NCBI RefSeq assembly: GCF_014193285.1
Contig: NZ_JACHZE010000007.1
Coordinates: 169,026 to 233,025, forward strand
Length of the DNA stretch: 64,000 nucleotides
From: Atlantibacter sp. RC6
GTDB lineage: Bacteria > Pseudomonadota > Gammaproteobacteria > Enterobacterales > Enterobacteriaceae
Direction: 5' to 3'
Position numbers and translations under genes: made by a program. The notes beneath the pieces were generated by a model. The model made no database searches. It saw only the letters and a list, made by a program, of their open reading frames with translations, and was not told where the DNA came from. Below, one piece after another: positions 1-8,726 of the stretch (positions are counted from its first letter, which is position 1; every line of letters starts with the position of its first letter).

Positions 1-59
1 GCCTGCCAGCAGTCCGGCTGGGGAACAGGTTTGACAACGATGCGGCGGGGTTTAGTCAT
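1..59 (-). CDS. N-terminal fragment of an unidentified protein
   Basis: An ATG at 57-59 (minus strand) opens a reading frame that runs off the window edge. The first residues are MTKPRRIVVKPVPQPDCW. A good Shine-Dalgarno (AAGGAG) lies 8-9 bases before the ATG, which supports a real start. It lies downstream of secF in the same orientation, where E. coli has yajD, but these residues do not resemble the YajD N-terminus I know. About 20 codons are too few to assign a family. Confidence 0.5.
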   Translation of the reverse strand, partial: MTKPRRIVVKPVPQPDCWQ

Positions 60-131
60 GGCAAATCGCTCCTTGTCATCAGGTGTTATGATCCTGGCCG
101 ATCCACAGTAAACATTGCGCCGCCAACAGGC

Positions 132-161
132 AAAAAAAATCCCGGCCAGTTGGCCGGGATT
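132..161 (-). terminator. Rho-independent terminator after secF
   Basis: A perfect 9-bp stem (ATCCCGGCC / GGCCGGGAT, loop AGTT) is followed on the minus strand by a run of eight T. It lies just beyond the secF stop and ends the yajC-secD-secF transcript. Confidence 0.85.
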
Positions 162-179
162 GTATTTACGCTTTGCGCA

Positions 180-1151
180 TTAAGGCAGAATCGAAGGCTG
201 ATCGGCGCCCTCTTTCTCCACTTTCTGCTGGATAAGATGCTCGCGCTTCATACCCAGTTTCAACGCCAGTGCGGACGCCACATAGATCGACGACGCGGTA
301 CCGATGGAAACACCGATCAGCATGGTCAGGGAGAAGCCCTGCAGCATGGTGCCGCCAAACAGATACAGCATCAGGATCACCACCAGGGTGGTACCGGAGG
401 TGATCAAGGTACGGTGCAGCGTCTGGGTCAATGACACGTTAAAGATTTCGTAAGGCGTCCCGCGACGGATCTTGCGGAAGTTTTCACGAATACGGTCAGA
501 TACCACGATGCTGTCGTTCAGCGAGTAGCCGATAACCGACATCAGCGACGCCACAATCGTCAGGTCCACTTCGATATGGAACAGCGACAGTACGCCCATG
601 GTGATCACCACGTCGTGCGCCAGCGCGATAACCACGCCCGCTGCCAGACGCCACTCAAAGCGGAACCCGACGTACACGAGAATGGAGAGCAGCGCCACCA
701 ACAGCGCCATTGCGCCGGTTTGCGCCAGTTCCGCGCCCACGCTCGGGCCGACGAACTCAATACGCTTCACCACGGCATTCTGGCTGGTGGCGTCGTTAAT
801 CACGCTCACCACTTTGCTACCCAGAACCTGGCCACCGGTTGCGCCTTCCGCCGGCGGCATACGCACCATAATGTCGCGGCTGCTGCCGAAGTTTTGCAGC
901 AGCGGATCTTCAAAGCCCGCTTTCACCAGCGATTCACGCATCAGATCCATATCCGCTGGTTTTTCCAGCGAAATTTCAATGACCGTACCGCCGGTGAAAT
1001 CGAGACCCCAGTTAAAGCCTTTTACGCCAATGATAATAATCGAGGCGATAAGCAGCAGACCTGAGATGCCGAAGGCCCAGTAATCCCAGCGCATAAAGTC
1101 ATAGACTCTACGGCCATGGTTCAATTGTTCAACAGTATAATCCTGTGCCAC
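180..1151 (-). CDS. secF: Protein translocase subunit SecF
   Basis: SecF forms with SecD and YajC the inner-membrane complex that uses the proton motive force to help SecYEG complete export of proteins. The 323 residues equal the E. coli length. The first membrane segment lies at about residues 27-44, followed by the conserved GLDFTGGT motif at the start of the periplasmic P1 domain. Five further membrane segments fill the C-terminal half, with the conserved [15 protein letters not shown] segment. The start is GTG, as in E. coli, with GAGGAG upstream. It follows secD by 10 bases and is probably translationally linked to it. Confidence 0.97.
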   Translation of the reverse strand: MAQDYTVEQLNHGRRVYDFMRWDYWAFGISGLLLIASIIIIGVKGFNWGLDFTGGTVIEISLEKPADMDLMRESLVKAGFEDPLLQNFGSSRDIMVRMPPAEGATGGQVLGSKVVSVINDATSQNAVVKRIEFVGPSVGAELAQTGAMALLVALLSILVYVGFRFEWRLAAGVVIALAHDVVITMGVLSLFHIEVDLTIVASLMSVIGYSLNDSIVVSDRIRENFRKIRRGTPYEIFNVSLTQTLHRTLITSGTTLVVILMLYLFGGTMLQGFSLTMLIGVSIGTASSIYVASALALKLGMKREHLIQQKVEKEGADQPSILP

Positions 1152-1161
1152 AACGCACTCC

Positions 1162-3009
1162 TCAAATAGACAGCTTCTTGATGCGTTTGCCGCCGTACAG
1201 CAGGTTCACGATGGCACGAGTACCGACGATCGCGGTAAACATGGAAGTCGCCACGCCAATGCCGGTGGTAATTGCAAAGCCTTTAATCGCCCCGGTACCC
1301 ACTGCGTACAGGATCAGCACCTTAATCAGCGTGGTCACGTTGGCATCAAAGATGGAACTGAACGCGCCTTTATAGCCTTCGTCGATCGCCTGCTGCACTG
1401 AACGCCCGTTGCTCAACTCTTCTTTGATACGTTCGTTGATCAGTACGTTGGCGTCCACCGCCACCGCAAGGGTTAACACGATCCCCGCAATACCCGGCAT
1501 GGTGAGCGTTGCCCCCGGCAACAGCGACATAATCCCGACAATCAGCACCAGGTTGGCGATCAGCGCCGTAGTGGCAATCAGACCAAACTTCTTATAGAAG
1601 ACGATCATAAACAGAATGGAGACCGCCAGGCCCGCCAGACAGGCTTCCAGACCTTGGGTAATATTCTGCATACCCAGCGTTGGGCCGATGGTGCGTTCTT
1701 CAACAATCTGAATCGGCGCAATCAACGCACCGGCACGCAGCAGCAGCGACAGCTGGCGCGCTTCGTTCGGGTTGTTGATGCCGGTGATGCGGAAGCTGTT
1801 GCCCAGACGCGACTGAATATTCGCCACGTTGATGACTTCTTCCTGCTTAGCCAGAATCGCACGACCGTTGGCGTCTTTTTTACCGCTGTCTTTATATTCC
1901 ACAAACAGGGTCGCCATCGGCTTACCGATATTGTCCTTGGTGAAATTCGACATGATGTTACCGCCCGCGCTATCCAGTGAAATGTTCACCTGCGGTTGGT
2001 TGTATTCATCGGTGCTGGACGTGGAGTCGGTGATATGGTCGCCGGTTAAGATCACGCGTTTGAACAGCACAACCGGCTGCCCTTCACGGGTTTGCTTCAC
2101 TTCGGAGTCGCCCGGAACGCGGCCAGCCGCCGCAGCGGATGGATCGACGTTGGTATTGACCAGACGGAATTCCAGCGTCGCGGTCGCGCCCAGAATCTCT
2201 TTAGCGCGCGCCGTGTCCTGGATACCCGGCAGCTCGACCACGATACGGTCAGCGCCCTGGCGTTGAACCAGCGGTTCCGCCACGCCCAGTTGGTTTACAC
2301 GGTTACGCAGAATGTTGATGTTCTGCTGTACCGCGTACTCACGCGCTTCTTTCAGACGTTCGTCGGTCATGACCGCACGCAGCGCGTTATCGCCCTGGCT
2401 GGAGATCACCAGATCGCGATGGCGCGGCGAGAGATAAGAAATCGCTTCATTGCGGGCATTGCTGTCGCGAAAGACGATATTCAAACCGTAATTATCGGCT
2501 TTACGCACGTTGGTGTACGCGATGCCTTTTTCACGCAGGTCGCTACGCAGGCTGTCCATGTTCTGCTCCTGGAGCTTGCCCAGCGCAGTATCCATATCCA
2601 CTTCCATCAGGAAGTGAACGCCGCCGCGCAGGTCGAGACCCAGCTTCATCGGCTCAGCATTAATCGACGTTAACCAGCGCGGGGTTGCCGGCGCGAGGTT
2701 AAGCGCGACTACATAGTTATCACCCAGAACTTCCATCAGCGCTTCACGCGCGCGTAGCTGGGTGTCCGTGGAATCGAAGCGCGCAAGAATACTGCCTTGC
2801 TCCAGCGCTACAGACTTCGCGGTAATTTTTTGTTGATTTAAGGTGTTCTGGACCTGATTCAGCGTTTGCTCACTGGCGGCGACGCCGCGCGCGCCAGTGA
2901 TCTGAACAGCCGGATCCTCACCATACAGGTTGGGAAGGGCATAAAGCAGGCCGACGACAATAACGACGACCAGCATGATGTACTTCCACAAAGGATAACG
3001 GTTTAACAC
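1162..3009 (-). CDS. secD: Protein translocase subunit SecD
   Basis: SecD is the large partner of SecF in the proton-driven accessory translocon complex. The 615 residues match the enterobacterial length. One N-terminal membrane segment (about 9-27) precedes a large periplasmic region carrying the GLDLRGG motif near residue 125, and about five membrane helices form the C-terminal RND-like domain ([14 protein letters not shown] is conserved). The start is GTG with a strong AAGGGAA Shine-Dalgarno. Order yajC-secD-secF in one operon, with 27 bases to yajC. Confidence 0.97.
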   Translation of the reverse strand: MLNRYPLWKYIMLVVVIVVGLLYALPNLYGEDPAVQITGARGVAASEQTLNQVQNTLNQQKITAKSVALEQGSILARFDSTDTQLRAREALMEVLGDNYVVALNLAPATPRWLTSINAEPMKLGLDLRGGVHFLMEVDMDTALGKLQEQNMDSLRSDLREKGIAYTNVRKADNYGLNIVFRDSNARNEAISYLSPRHRDLVISSQGDNALRAVMTDERLKEAREYAVQQNINILRNRVNQLGVAEPLVQRQGADRIVVELPGIQDTARAKEILGATATLEFRLVNTNVDPSAAAAGRVPGDSEVKQTREGQPVVLFKRVILTGDHITDSTSSTDEYNQPQVNISLDSAGGNIMSNFTKDNIGKPMATLFVEYKDSGKKDANGRAILAKQEEVINVANIQSRLGNSFRITGINNPNEARQLSLLLRAGALIAPIQIVEERTIGPTLGMQNITQGLEACLAGLAVSILFMIVFYKKFGLIATTALIANLVLIVGIMSLLPGATLTMPGIAGIVLTLAVAVDANVLINERIKEELSNGRSVQQAIDEGYKGAFSSIFDANVTTLIKVLILYAVGTGAIKGFAITTGIGVATSMFTAIVGTRAIVNLLYGGKRIKKLSI

Positions 3010-3036
3010 GGCAGTTCCCTTTGGGAAAACGAAAGA

Positions 3037-3369
3037 TTACAGCGCCTTCATGGTGCCTTTCGGCAGGACGGCTGCGACGAAGTCACGCTTGATGACCACT
3101 TCAGTGGTGTCGTTCAGTGCGATAGCGATGTAGCCGCTTTCCGCTACTTTCGTCACGCGACCAACCAGACCGCCGTTAGTCAGCACTTCATCACCCTTGG
3201 CGATGGAGTCCATCAGCTTTTTATGCTCTTTGGTGCGCTTTTGCTGCGGACGCAGGATCATGAAATAGAAAATCAGACCAAACACCACCAGCATCAGAAT
3301 CAGTGACATCGGGCTACCCTGCGCCGGAGCACCTGTTGCCGCTACCGCATCAGAAATGAAAAAGCTCAT
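3037..3369 (-). CDS. yajC: Sec translocon accessory protein YajC
   Basis: A small inner-membrane protein of 110 residues that co-purifies with SecDF. One membrane helix (about residues 20-40, LILMLVVFGLIFYFMI) is followed by a basic stretch RPQQKRTKEHKK and a soluble SH3-like domain. It lies between tgt and secD as in other gamma-proteobacteria and is transcribed with them. Confidence 0.96.
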   Translation of the reverse strand: MSFFISDAVAATGAPAQGSPMSLILMLVVFGLIFYFMILRPQQKRTKEHKKLMDSIAKGDEVLTNGGLVGRVTKVAESGYIAIALNDTTEVVIKRDFVAAVLPKGTMKAL

Positions 3370-3390
3370 TAAAATTCCCTCATTATTTAA

Positions 3391-4551
<1,161 letters not shown>

Positions 4552-4590
4552 TTATGCTTACAGCGTGGAGTGAGCCCCGCGCTGAAAATC

Positions 4591-4615
4591 AATAACGCCC
4601 GGTTAAGGCGTTATT
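4591..4615 (-). terminator. Inverted repeat between queA and tgt
   Basis: AATAACGCC (4591-4599) pairs with GGCGTTATT (4607-4615). On the minus strand it follows the queA stop and is followed by TTGATTTT. It could be a weak terminator, an attenuator between queA and tgt, or an mRNA-stabilising hairpin. Confidence 0.45.
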
Positions 4616-4626
4616 TGGTCATGGTT

Positions 4627-5703
4627 TTATTGGTCCTGGCCGATTTGCTCAGTCATCGCCGACGGATTGTACGTGATAAACATCGCATCTCCGTAACTAA
4701 AAAAGCGATACTGCGCGCTTACCGCCTGTTGGTAAGCGTTCATGGTGTGGCGATACCCGGCAAAGGCCGACACCAGCATGATCAGCGTGGATTCCGGCAG
4801 GTGGAAATTGGTCACCAGCGCGTCGATGACTTTGTACTGATAGCCCGGATAGATAAAAATTTGGGTATCGTCGAAGAAGGGTTCGATCAGATCGTTTTTC
4901 GCCGCCTGCGCCGCGCTTTCCAGCGAGCGTACCGAGGTGGTGCCCACCGCGATCACCCGGTTGCCGCGTGCTTTACAGGCCAGCACCGCATCCACCACAT
5001 CCTGCGGCACTTCGGCATATTCAGAGTGCATGATGTGATCTTCGATGCTGTCGACGCGCACCGGCTGGAACGTCCCTGCGCCGACGTGCAGGGTGACAAA
5101 CGCCATCTCCACGCCCTTCTGACGCAGTTTTTCCAACAGCGGTTCATCGAAATGCAGCCCGGCAGTGGGTGCGGCGACCGCGCCCGGTTTGGCGCTGTAC
5201 ACCGTCTGGTACAGTTCGCGGTCGGACTCTTCATCCGGGCGGTCGATGTACGGCGGCAGCGGCATATGGCCGATGTCGTTCAGGATATCCAGCACCGGAC
5301 GCGCATCATTAAATTCAATTTCGAACAGCGCGTCGTGGCGCGCCGTCATGGTGGCGTTGACGCTTTCGTCTTCCCCCAACAGCAGCTCCGCGCCCGGCTT
5401 CGGCGCTTTCGAGGCGCGCACGTGGGCCAGTACGCGCTTGTCATCCAGCATGCGCTCCACCAGCACTTCAATCTTGCCGCCGCTGGCCTTACGGCCAAAC
5501 ATCCGCGCCGGGATCACCCGGGTATTATTGAATACCAGCAGATCGCCCGGGTTGAGCTTTTCCAGCAGATCGGTAAAAGTGCCATGCGTCAGCGCGCCGC
5601 TTGGGCCGTCAAGAGACAGCAAACGGCAGGAACTCCGGCCTGGCAGCGGATAATGAGCAATTAAAGATTCAGGTAATTCAAAAGAAAAATCGGCAACGCG
5701 CAT
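4627..5703 (-). CDS. queA: S-adenosylmethionine:tRNA ribosyltransferase-isomerase
   Basis: QueA transfers and rearranges the ribosyl part of S-adenosylmethionine onto preQ1-tRNA to give epoxyqueuosine-tRNA, the step after Tgt. The 358 residues are about the normal size for the family. Typical segments include [20 protein letters not shown] at the N-terminus, [31 protein letters not shown] and THHVGAGTF-like ([14 protein letters not shown]). It is the first gene of the queA-tgt-yajC-secDF string and is divergent from acpH. Confidence 0.97.
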   Translation of the reverse strand: MRVADFSFELPESLIAHYPLPGRSSCRLLSLDGPSGALTHGTFTDLLEKLNPGDLLVFNNTRVIPARMFGRKASGGKIEVLVERMLDDKRVLAHVRASKAPKPGAELLLGEDESVNATMTARHDALFEIEFNDARPVLDILNDIGHMPLPPYIDRPDEESDRELYQTVYSAKPGAVAAPTAGLHFDEPLLEKLRQKGVEMAFVTLHVGAGTFQPVRVDSIEDHIMHSEYAEVPQDVVDAVLACKARGNRVIAVGTTSVRSLESAAQAAKNDLIEPFFDDTQIFIYPGYQYKVIDALVTNFHLPESTLIMLVSAFAGYRHTMNAYQQAVSAQYRFFSYGDAMFITYNPSAMTEQIGQDQ

Positions 5704-5907
5704 GGCAATTCACACTAAAACGTAGAGCCTGCTTAACAGGGGTTTTTGTCAAAGCCCGGCGAGTTTTGCGCGCTAACAGGCGCTATTGCTCACCAGCAAG
5801 TAAAATGGTCTGTTAATCCAGCTCGAAAAAACAGGCGCTATAGTCTAGTGCCGGGGCGCTTTAGCTGCAACCCGTTCACCTTGTTAACGCTTTTATTGGG
5901 ATAATAT

Positions 5908-6489
5908 ATGAATTTTCTCGCCCATCTTCACCTCGCCAGGCTCTCAGACAGCTCGCTGCTGGGCAATCTGCTGGCCGACTTTGTGCGCGGCGATCCCTCG
6001 GGCGACTACGCAGCCGACGTGGTAGCCGGGATTTATATGCATCGCCGGGTGGATGCGCTGACGGACAGCCTGCCGGAAGTGCTGGAAGCAAAAACCTGGT
6101 TTCGCCCGGAAACCCGCCGCGTCGCGCCCATCGCATTGGATGTGATGTGGGATCACTTCGTCTCGCGCCACTGGGATACGCTCTCCCCCGATCTTGAACT
6201 GCCGCGCTTCGTGGCCCAGGCCCAGCGCGAAATCGGCCAGCATCTGCCGCTGACGCCGCCACGCTTTATCAACCTGAACCAGTATTTGTGGTCCGAACGC
6301 TGGCTTGAGCGCTACAGCGAGATGGCGTTTATCGGCAACGTGCTGAACGGCATGGCGAGCCGTAGACCAAAACTGTCGGCGCTGCAACAAAGCTGGGGCG
6401 ATCTGGATGCCCATTACGATCGGCTGGAGCAGCAGTTCTGGCAGTTCTATCCGCGCATGATGGCGATGGCGCAGCAGAAAACCCTATAG
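5908..6489 (+). CDS. acpH: Acyl carrier protein phosphodiesterase
   Basis: AcpH removes the 4'-phosphopantetheine arm from holo-ACP. The 193 residues start [10 protein letters not shown] and include the [12 protein letters not shown] segment and [13 protein letters not shown], characteristic of the family (HD-fold-like histidines and aspartates: H6, H8, D24). A GGGAT Shine-Dalgarno lies 7 bases before the ATG. It is transcribed divergently from queA, as in E. coli, but malZ, its E. coli neighbour, is displaced by about 5 kb here. Confidence 0.94.
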   Translation: MNFLAHLHLARLSDSSLLGNLLADFVRGDPSGDYAADVVAGIYMHRRVDALTDSLPEVLEAKTWFRPETRRVAPIALDVMWDHFVSRHWDTLSPDLELPRFVAQAQREIGQHLPLTPPRFINLNQYLWSERWLERYSEMAFIGNVLNGMASRRPKLSALQQSWGDLDAHYDRLEQQFWQFYPRMMAMAQQKTL

Positions 6490-6516
6490 CCCTCACAACC
6501 TCTTAAGGTAAATATT

Positions 6517-6536
6517 GCCCTTTTTCTAAAAAGGGC
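6517..6536 (+). terminator. Possible terminator after acpH
   Basis: A 9-bp inverted repeat GCCCTTTTT / AAAAAGGGC with almost no loop lies 28 bases past the acpH stop and is followed by TATTCTT. The stem is A/T rich and the T-run is poor, so the function is uncertain. Confidence 0.35.
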
Positions 6537-6573
6537 TATTCTTGTGGACTGCACACACCAAATCCGATTATTG

Positions 6574-6610
6574 ATAGGCAAAACCTATCTGAATAATCGG
6601 TTTATTCATC
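6574..6610 (+). promoter_or_regulatory. Probable OxyR binding site upstream of the peroxiredoxin gene
   Basis: The pattern ATAG-N7-CTAT (6574-6588), a 7-base spacer, then ATCG-N7-CATC (6596-6610) matches the four-box spacing of the OxyR consensus. The first half is perfect and the second half is degenerate. It directly abuts the -35 hexamer at 6612, as expected for activation by oxidised OxyR. Confidence 0.6.
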
Positions 6611-6611
6611 T

Positions 6612-6639
6612 TTGTGAACCTGTGCGATATCTCTATACT
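6612..6639 (+). promoter_or_regulatory. Sigma-70 promoter of the peroxiredoxin gene
   Basis: TTGTGA at 6612-6617 and TATACT at 6634-6639 with a 16-base spacer form a credible -35/-10 pair, about 45 bases before the ATG at 6687. Confidence 0.65.
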
Positions 6640-6686
6640 GGCCCGCGTTGCGTTCTACTCACCTTAAATAACACCAAGGAGTCCTC

Positions 6687-7289
6687 ATGGTACTGGTAAC
6701 TCGTCAGGCACCGGATTTTACCGCTGCAGCCGTTCTGGGAAGTGGCGAAATCGTTGAAAACTTCAACTTTAAAAAACACATCAACGGTAAAGCGACCGTG
6801 CTGTTTTTCTGGCCGATGGACTTCACCTTTGTATGCCCGTCTGAACTGATCGCGTTCGACAAACGTTACGCAGAATTCCAGAAGCGCGGTGTGGAAGTGG
6901 TTGGCGTTTCTTTTGACTCTGAATTTGTTCACAACGCATGGCGTAACACCCCGGTGGATAAAGGCGGTATTGGCCCGGTTCAGTACGCGATGGTTGCCGA
7001 TATCAAACGTGAAATCCAGCAGGCTTACGGCATCGAGCATCCGGACGCAGGCGTTGCGCTGCGCGGCTCCTTCCTGATCGACAAAGACGGTGTGGTTCGC
7101 CACCAGGTAGTTAACGACCTGCCGCTGGGCCGTAACATCGACGAAATGCTGCGTATGGTTGACGCGCTGCAGTTCCACGAAGAGCACGGCGATGTGTGCC
7201 CGGCTCAGTGGGAAAAAGGCAAAGAAGGTATGAACGCCTCTCCGGACGGCGTAGCGAAATACCTGAGCGAAAACGTCGCTAAGCTGTAA
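6687..7289 (+). CDS. Typical 2-Cys peroxiredoxin (AhpC/TSA family)
   Basis: A thiol peroxidase of 200 residues that reduces hydrogen peroxide, organic peroxides or peroxynitrite. The peroxidatic cysteine is Cys50 in DFTFVCPSE and the resolving cysteine is Cys171 in GDVCPAQW. The conserved GVSFDSEF and LRGSFLIDKDG segments are present. The sequence is of the TsaA/Prx1 type and is not the AhpC of the ahpCF operon, and no ahpF-like reductase gene lies next to it, so electrons may come from thioredoxin or glutaredoxin (inference). A strong AAGGAG precedes the ATG and a probable OxyR site lies at the promoter. The gene is absent from this place in E. coli K-12 but Salmonella and related genera have a similar gene (tsaA). 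Confidence 0.92.
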   Translation: MVLVTRQAPDFTAAAVLGSGEIVENFNFKKHINGKATVLFFWPMDFTFVCPSELIAFDKRYAEFQKRGVEVVGVSFDSEFVHNAWRNTPVDKGGIGPVQYAMVADIKREIQQAYGIEHPDAGVALRGSFLIDKDGVVRHQVVNDLPLGRNIDEMLRMVDALQFHEEHGDVCPAQWEKGKEGMNASPDGVAKYLSENVAKL

Positions 7290-7300
7290 TAACGACTTCA

Positions 7301-7329
7301 AAAAAAAGGCCCGAATCGGGCCTTTTTTT
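7301..7329. terminator. Bidirectional terminator between peroxiredoxin and DUF3999 genes
   Basis: The stem AAGGCCCGA / TCGGGCCTT is flanked by seven A on the left and seven T on the right, so it can end the rightward peroxiredoxin transcript and the leftward DUF3999 transcript. Confidence 0.88.
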
Positions 7330-7340
7330 ATGACTATTTA

Positions 7341-8726
7341 TCAGGGTTTACTCTTCACTTCCCGCCACAACCTGAACGCGACCAGCAGCAGCGCCAGCAC
7401 GCCAATCACCAGCACGCCCCAAATCAGCATCGTCATCCACTGGCTGCGCCGCTCCGCCGGGTCGACCGCCGTCAGGCGCGCCTCGCCGCCCAGCGTGATG
7501 GTGTCGGCTTCAGTGGCAACCGGCAGTGACTCCAGAGTGTATTGCCCGCGCAGTTTTTCAGGGATCACCATATCCAGCGCCATCGCCTGCGGTTTAGCGG
7601 CTTTATTTCCCCATGCCAGCATAAACGGCCCCGTTCCCTGAGGAATAAACACCAACGCCTGGCTGGCGCGCAGCCCCTGCACTTCCGGCGGCGTATCGCC
7701 CCAGCTGGCGTTAATGCCTTTAATCCTGATGGCCTGAACCCGATCGCCGTTCAGCAGCGTGGGCTCAGACTGCGCGTCGTTAATCCGGTACAGTACGGTT
7801 TTCGTCAGCGGTCTCCACGGGTCCTGCTCGCGCTGACGAAATTCAATTTCCACTGGCAATACTGGGCTGTCACTCCCCGGAGTGATCGCCAGGCCCGCCA
7901 GCGGCTGTGGATTAGCCCAGCGGTATACCGCCTCACTGGAGTCGACTTTTTCTTTATGGGCAGGCAGATACACGTACGCATTACTGAAATCGTCCGCTGG
8001 CGCGAGGGCTTCCACGCTTTGCAACGCAAGCGGCTGCGACGCGTCTGATACGGTCATCAGCAGATAACGGTAGCCCGTTTCGGAGAGCGTGACGCTGGAC
8101 GGTATGGTGTTGAGCTTTAGCTGGTCGCTGCCAGAGGTCAGATCCATCAGGGGCGAATTTTCGGCCAATTTGTACCACTGATCTTCAAATTTCAAATTGT
8201 CGCTGTAAAACAGATCGACCTTCGCCTGCCAGTTTTGCGCCGGTTTGCTCCAGTTGAGACGCAACTGCGCCACGGGCAGCGAAGTTTTCTGCCCGTCCGG
8301 TAATGCCATCAGGAAACTCTGGCTGATACGCGTGACATCGTCGCCCGCCAGATGCACTTCCGCGCCGCCCGGCATTTTCACCGTCAGGCTACCCTGCCCT
8401 TCCTGTTTGGCATGTTTGATATCCAGCGGGAACACTTTAAGCGTCACGGGCTGCGGCGCGCGCTGCGGCTGGCGTTGCGGCGTCAACGCAAAAGGTACGG
8501 CTTCGCCTTTGCTGTTAAACACCCGAACGTCGCGCAAATCGGGCCAGACGGTTTGCTCATACACCTGCGTCGGCAGCGCAATTTGCCAGAACGGTGAAGC
8601 CCCTTCATTCTCCAGATGCATCCCCCAGGCGTAATCCTGCGGCGCATCAGGCGCGCTGTCGTTTGCCAATCCCGCCATCGGCAGACAAAGTGCCGCCATG
8701 ACGATAACGTTAAGTAATCCCTTCAT
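7341..8726 (-). CDS. DUF3999 protein, periplasmic with a C-terminal membrane anchor
   Basis: 461 residues of unknown function. An N-terminal signal peptide (about 1-21, ending GLANDS), a long beta-rich periplasmic part, and one C-terminal membrane helix (about 432-452, IWGVLVIGVLALLLVAF) followed by a short basic tail. The family recognised is DUF3999. Its ATG overlaps the stop of the DUF2339 gene by 4 bases (ATGA), so the two are translationally coupled and their products probably act together in the envelope. No catalytic motif is evident. This pair is missing at the E. coli K-12 locus. Confidence 0.85.
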   Translation of the reverse strand: MKGLLNVIVMAALCLPMAGLANDSAPDAPQDYAWGMHLENEGASPFWQIALPTQVYEQTVWPDLRDVRVFNSKGEAVPFALTPQRQPQRAPQPVTLKVFPLDIKHAKQEGQGSLTVKMPGGAEVHLAGDDVTRISQSFLMALPDGQKTSLPVAQLRLNWSKPAQNWQAKVDLFYSDNLKFEDQWYKLAENSPLMDLTSGSDQLKLNTIPSSVTLSETGYRYLLMTVSDASQPLALQSVEALAPADDFSNAYVYLPAHKEKVDSSEAVYRWANPQPLAGLAITPGSDSPVLPVEIEFRQREQDPWRPLTKTVLYRINDAQSEPTLLNGDRVQAIRIKGINASWGDTPPEVQGLRASQALVFIPQGTGPFMLAWGNKAAKPQAMALDMVIPEKLRGQYTLESLPVATEADTITLGGEARLTAVDPAERRSQWMTMLIWGVLVIGVLALLLVAFRLWREVKSKP

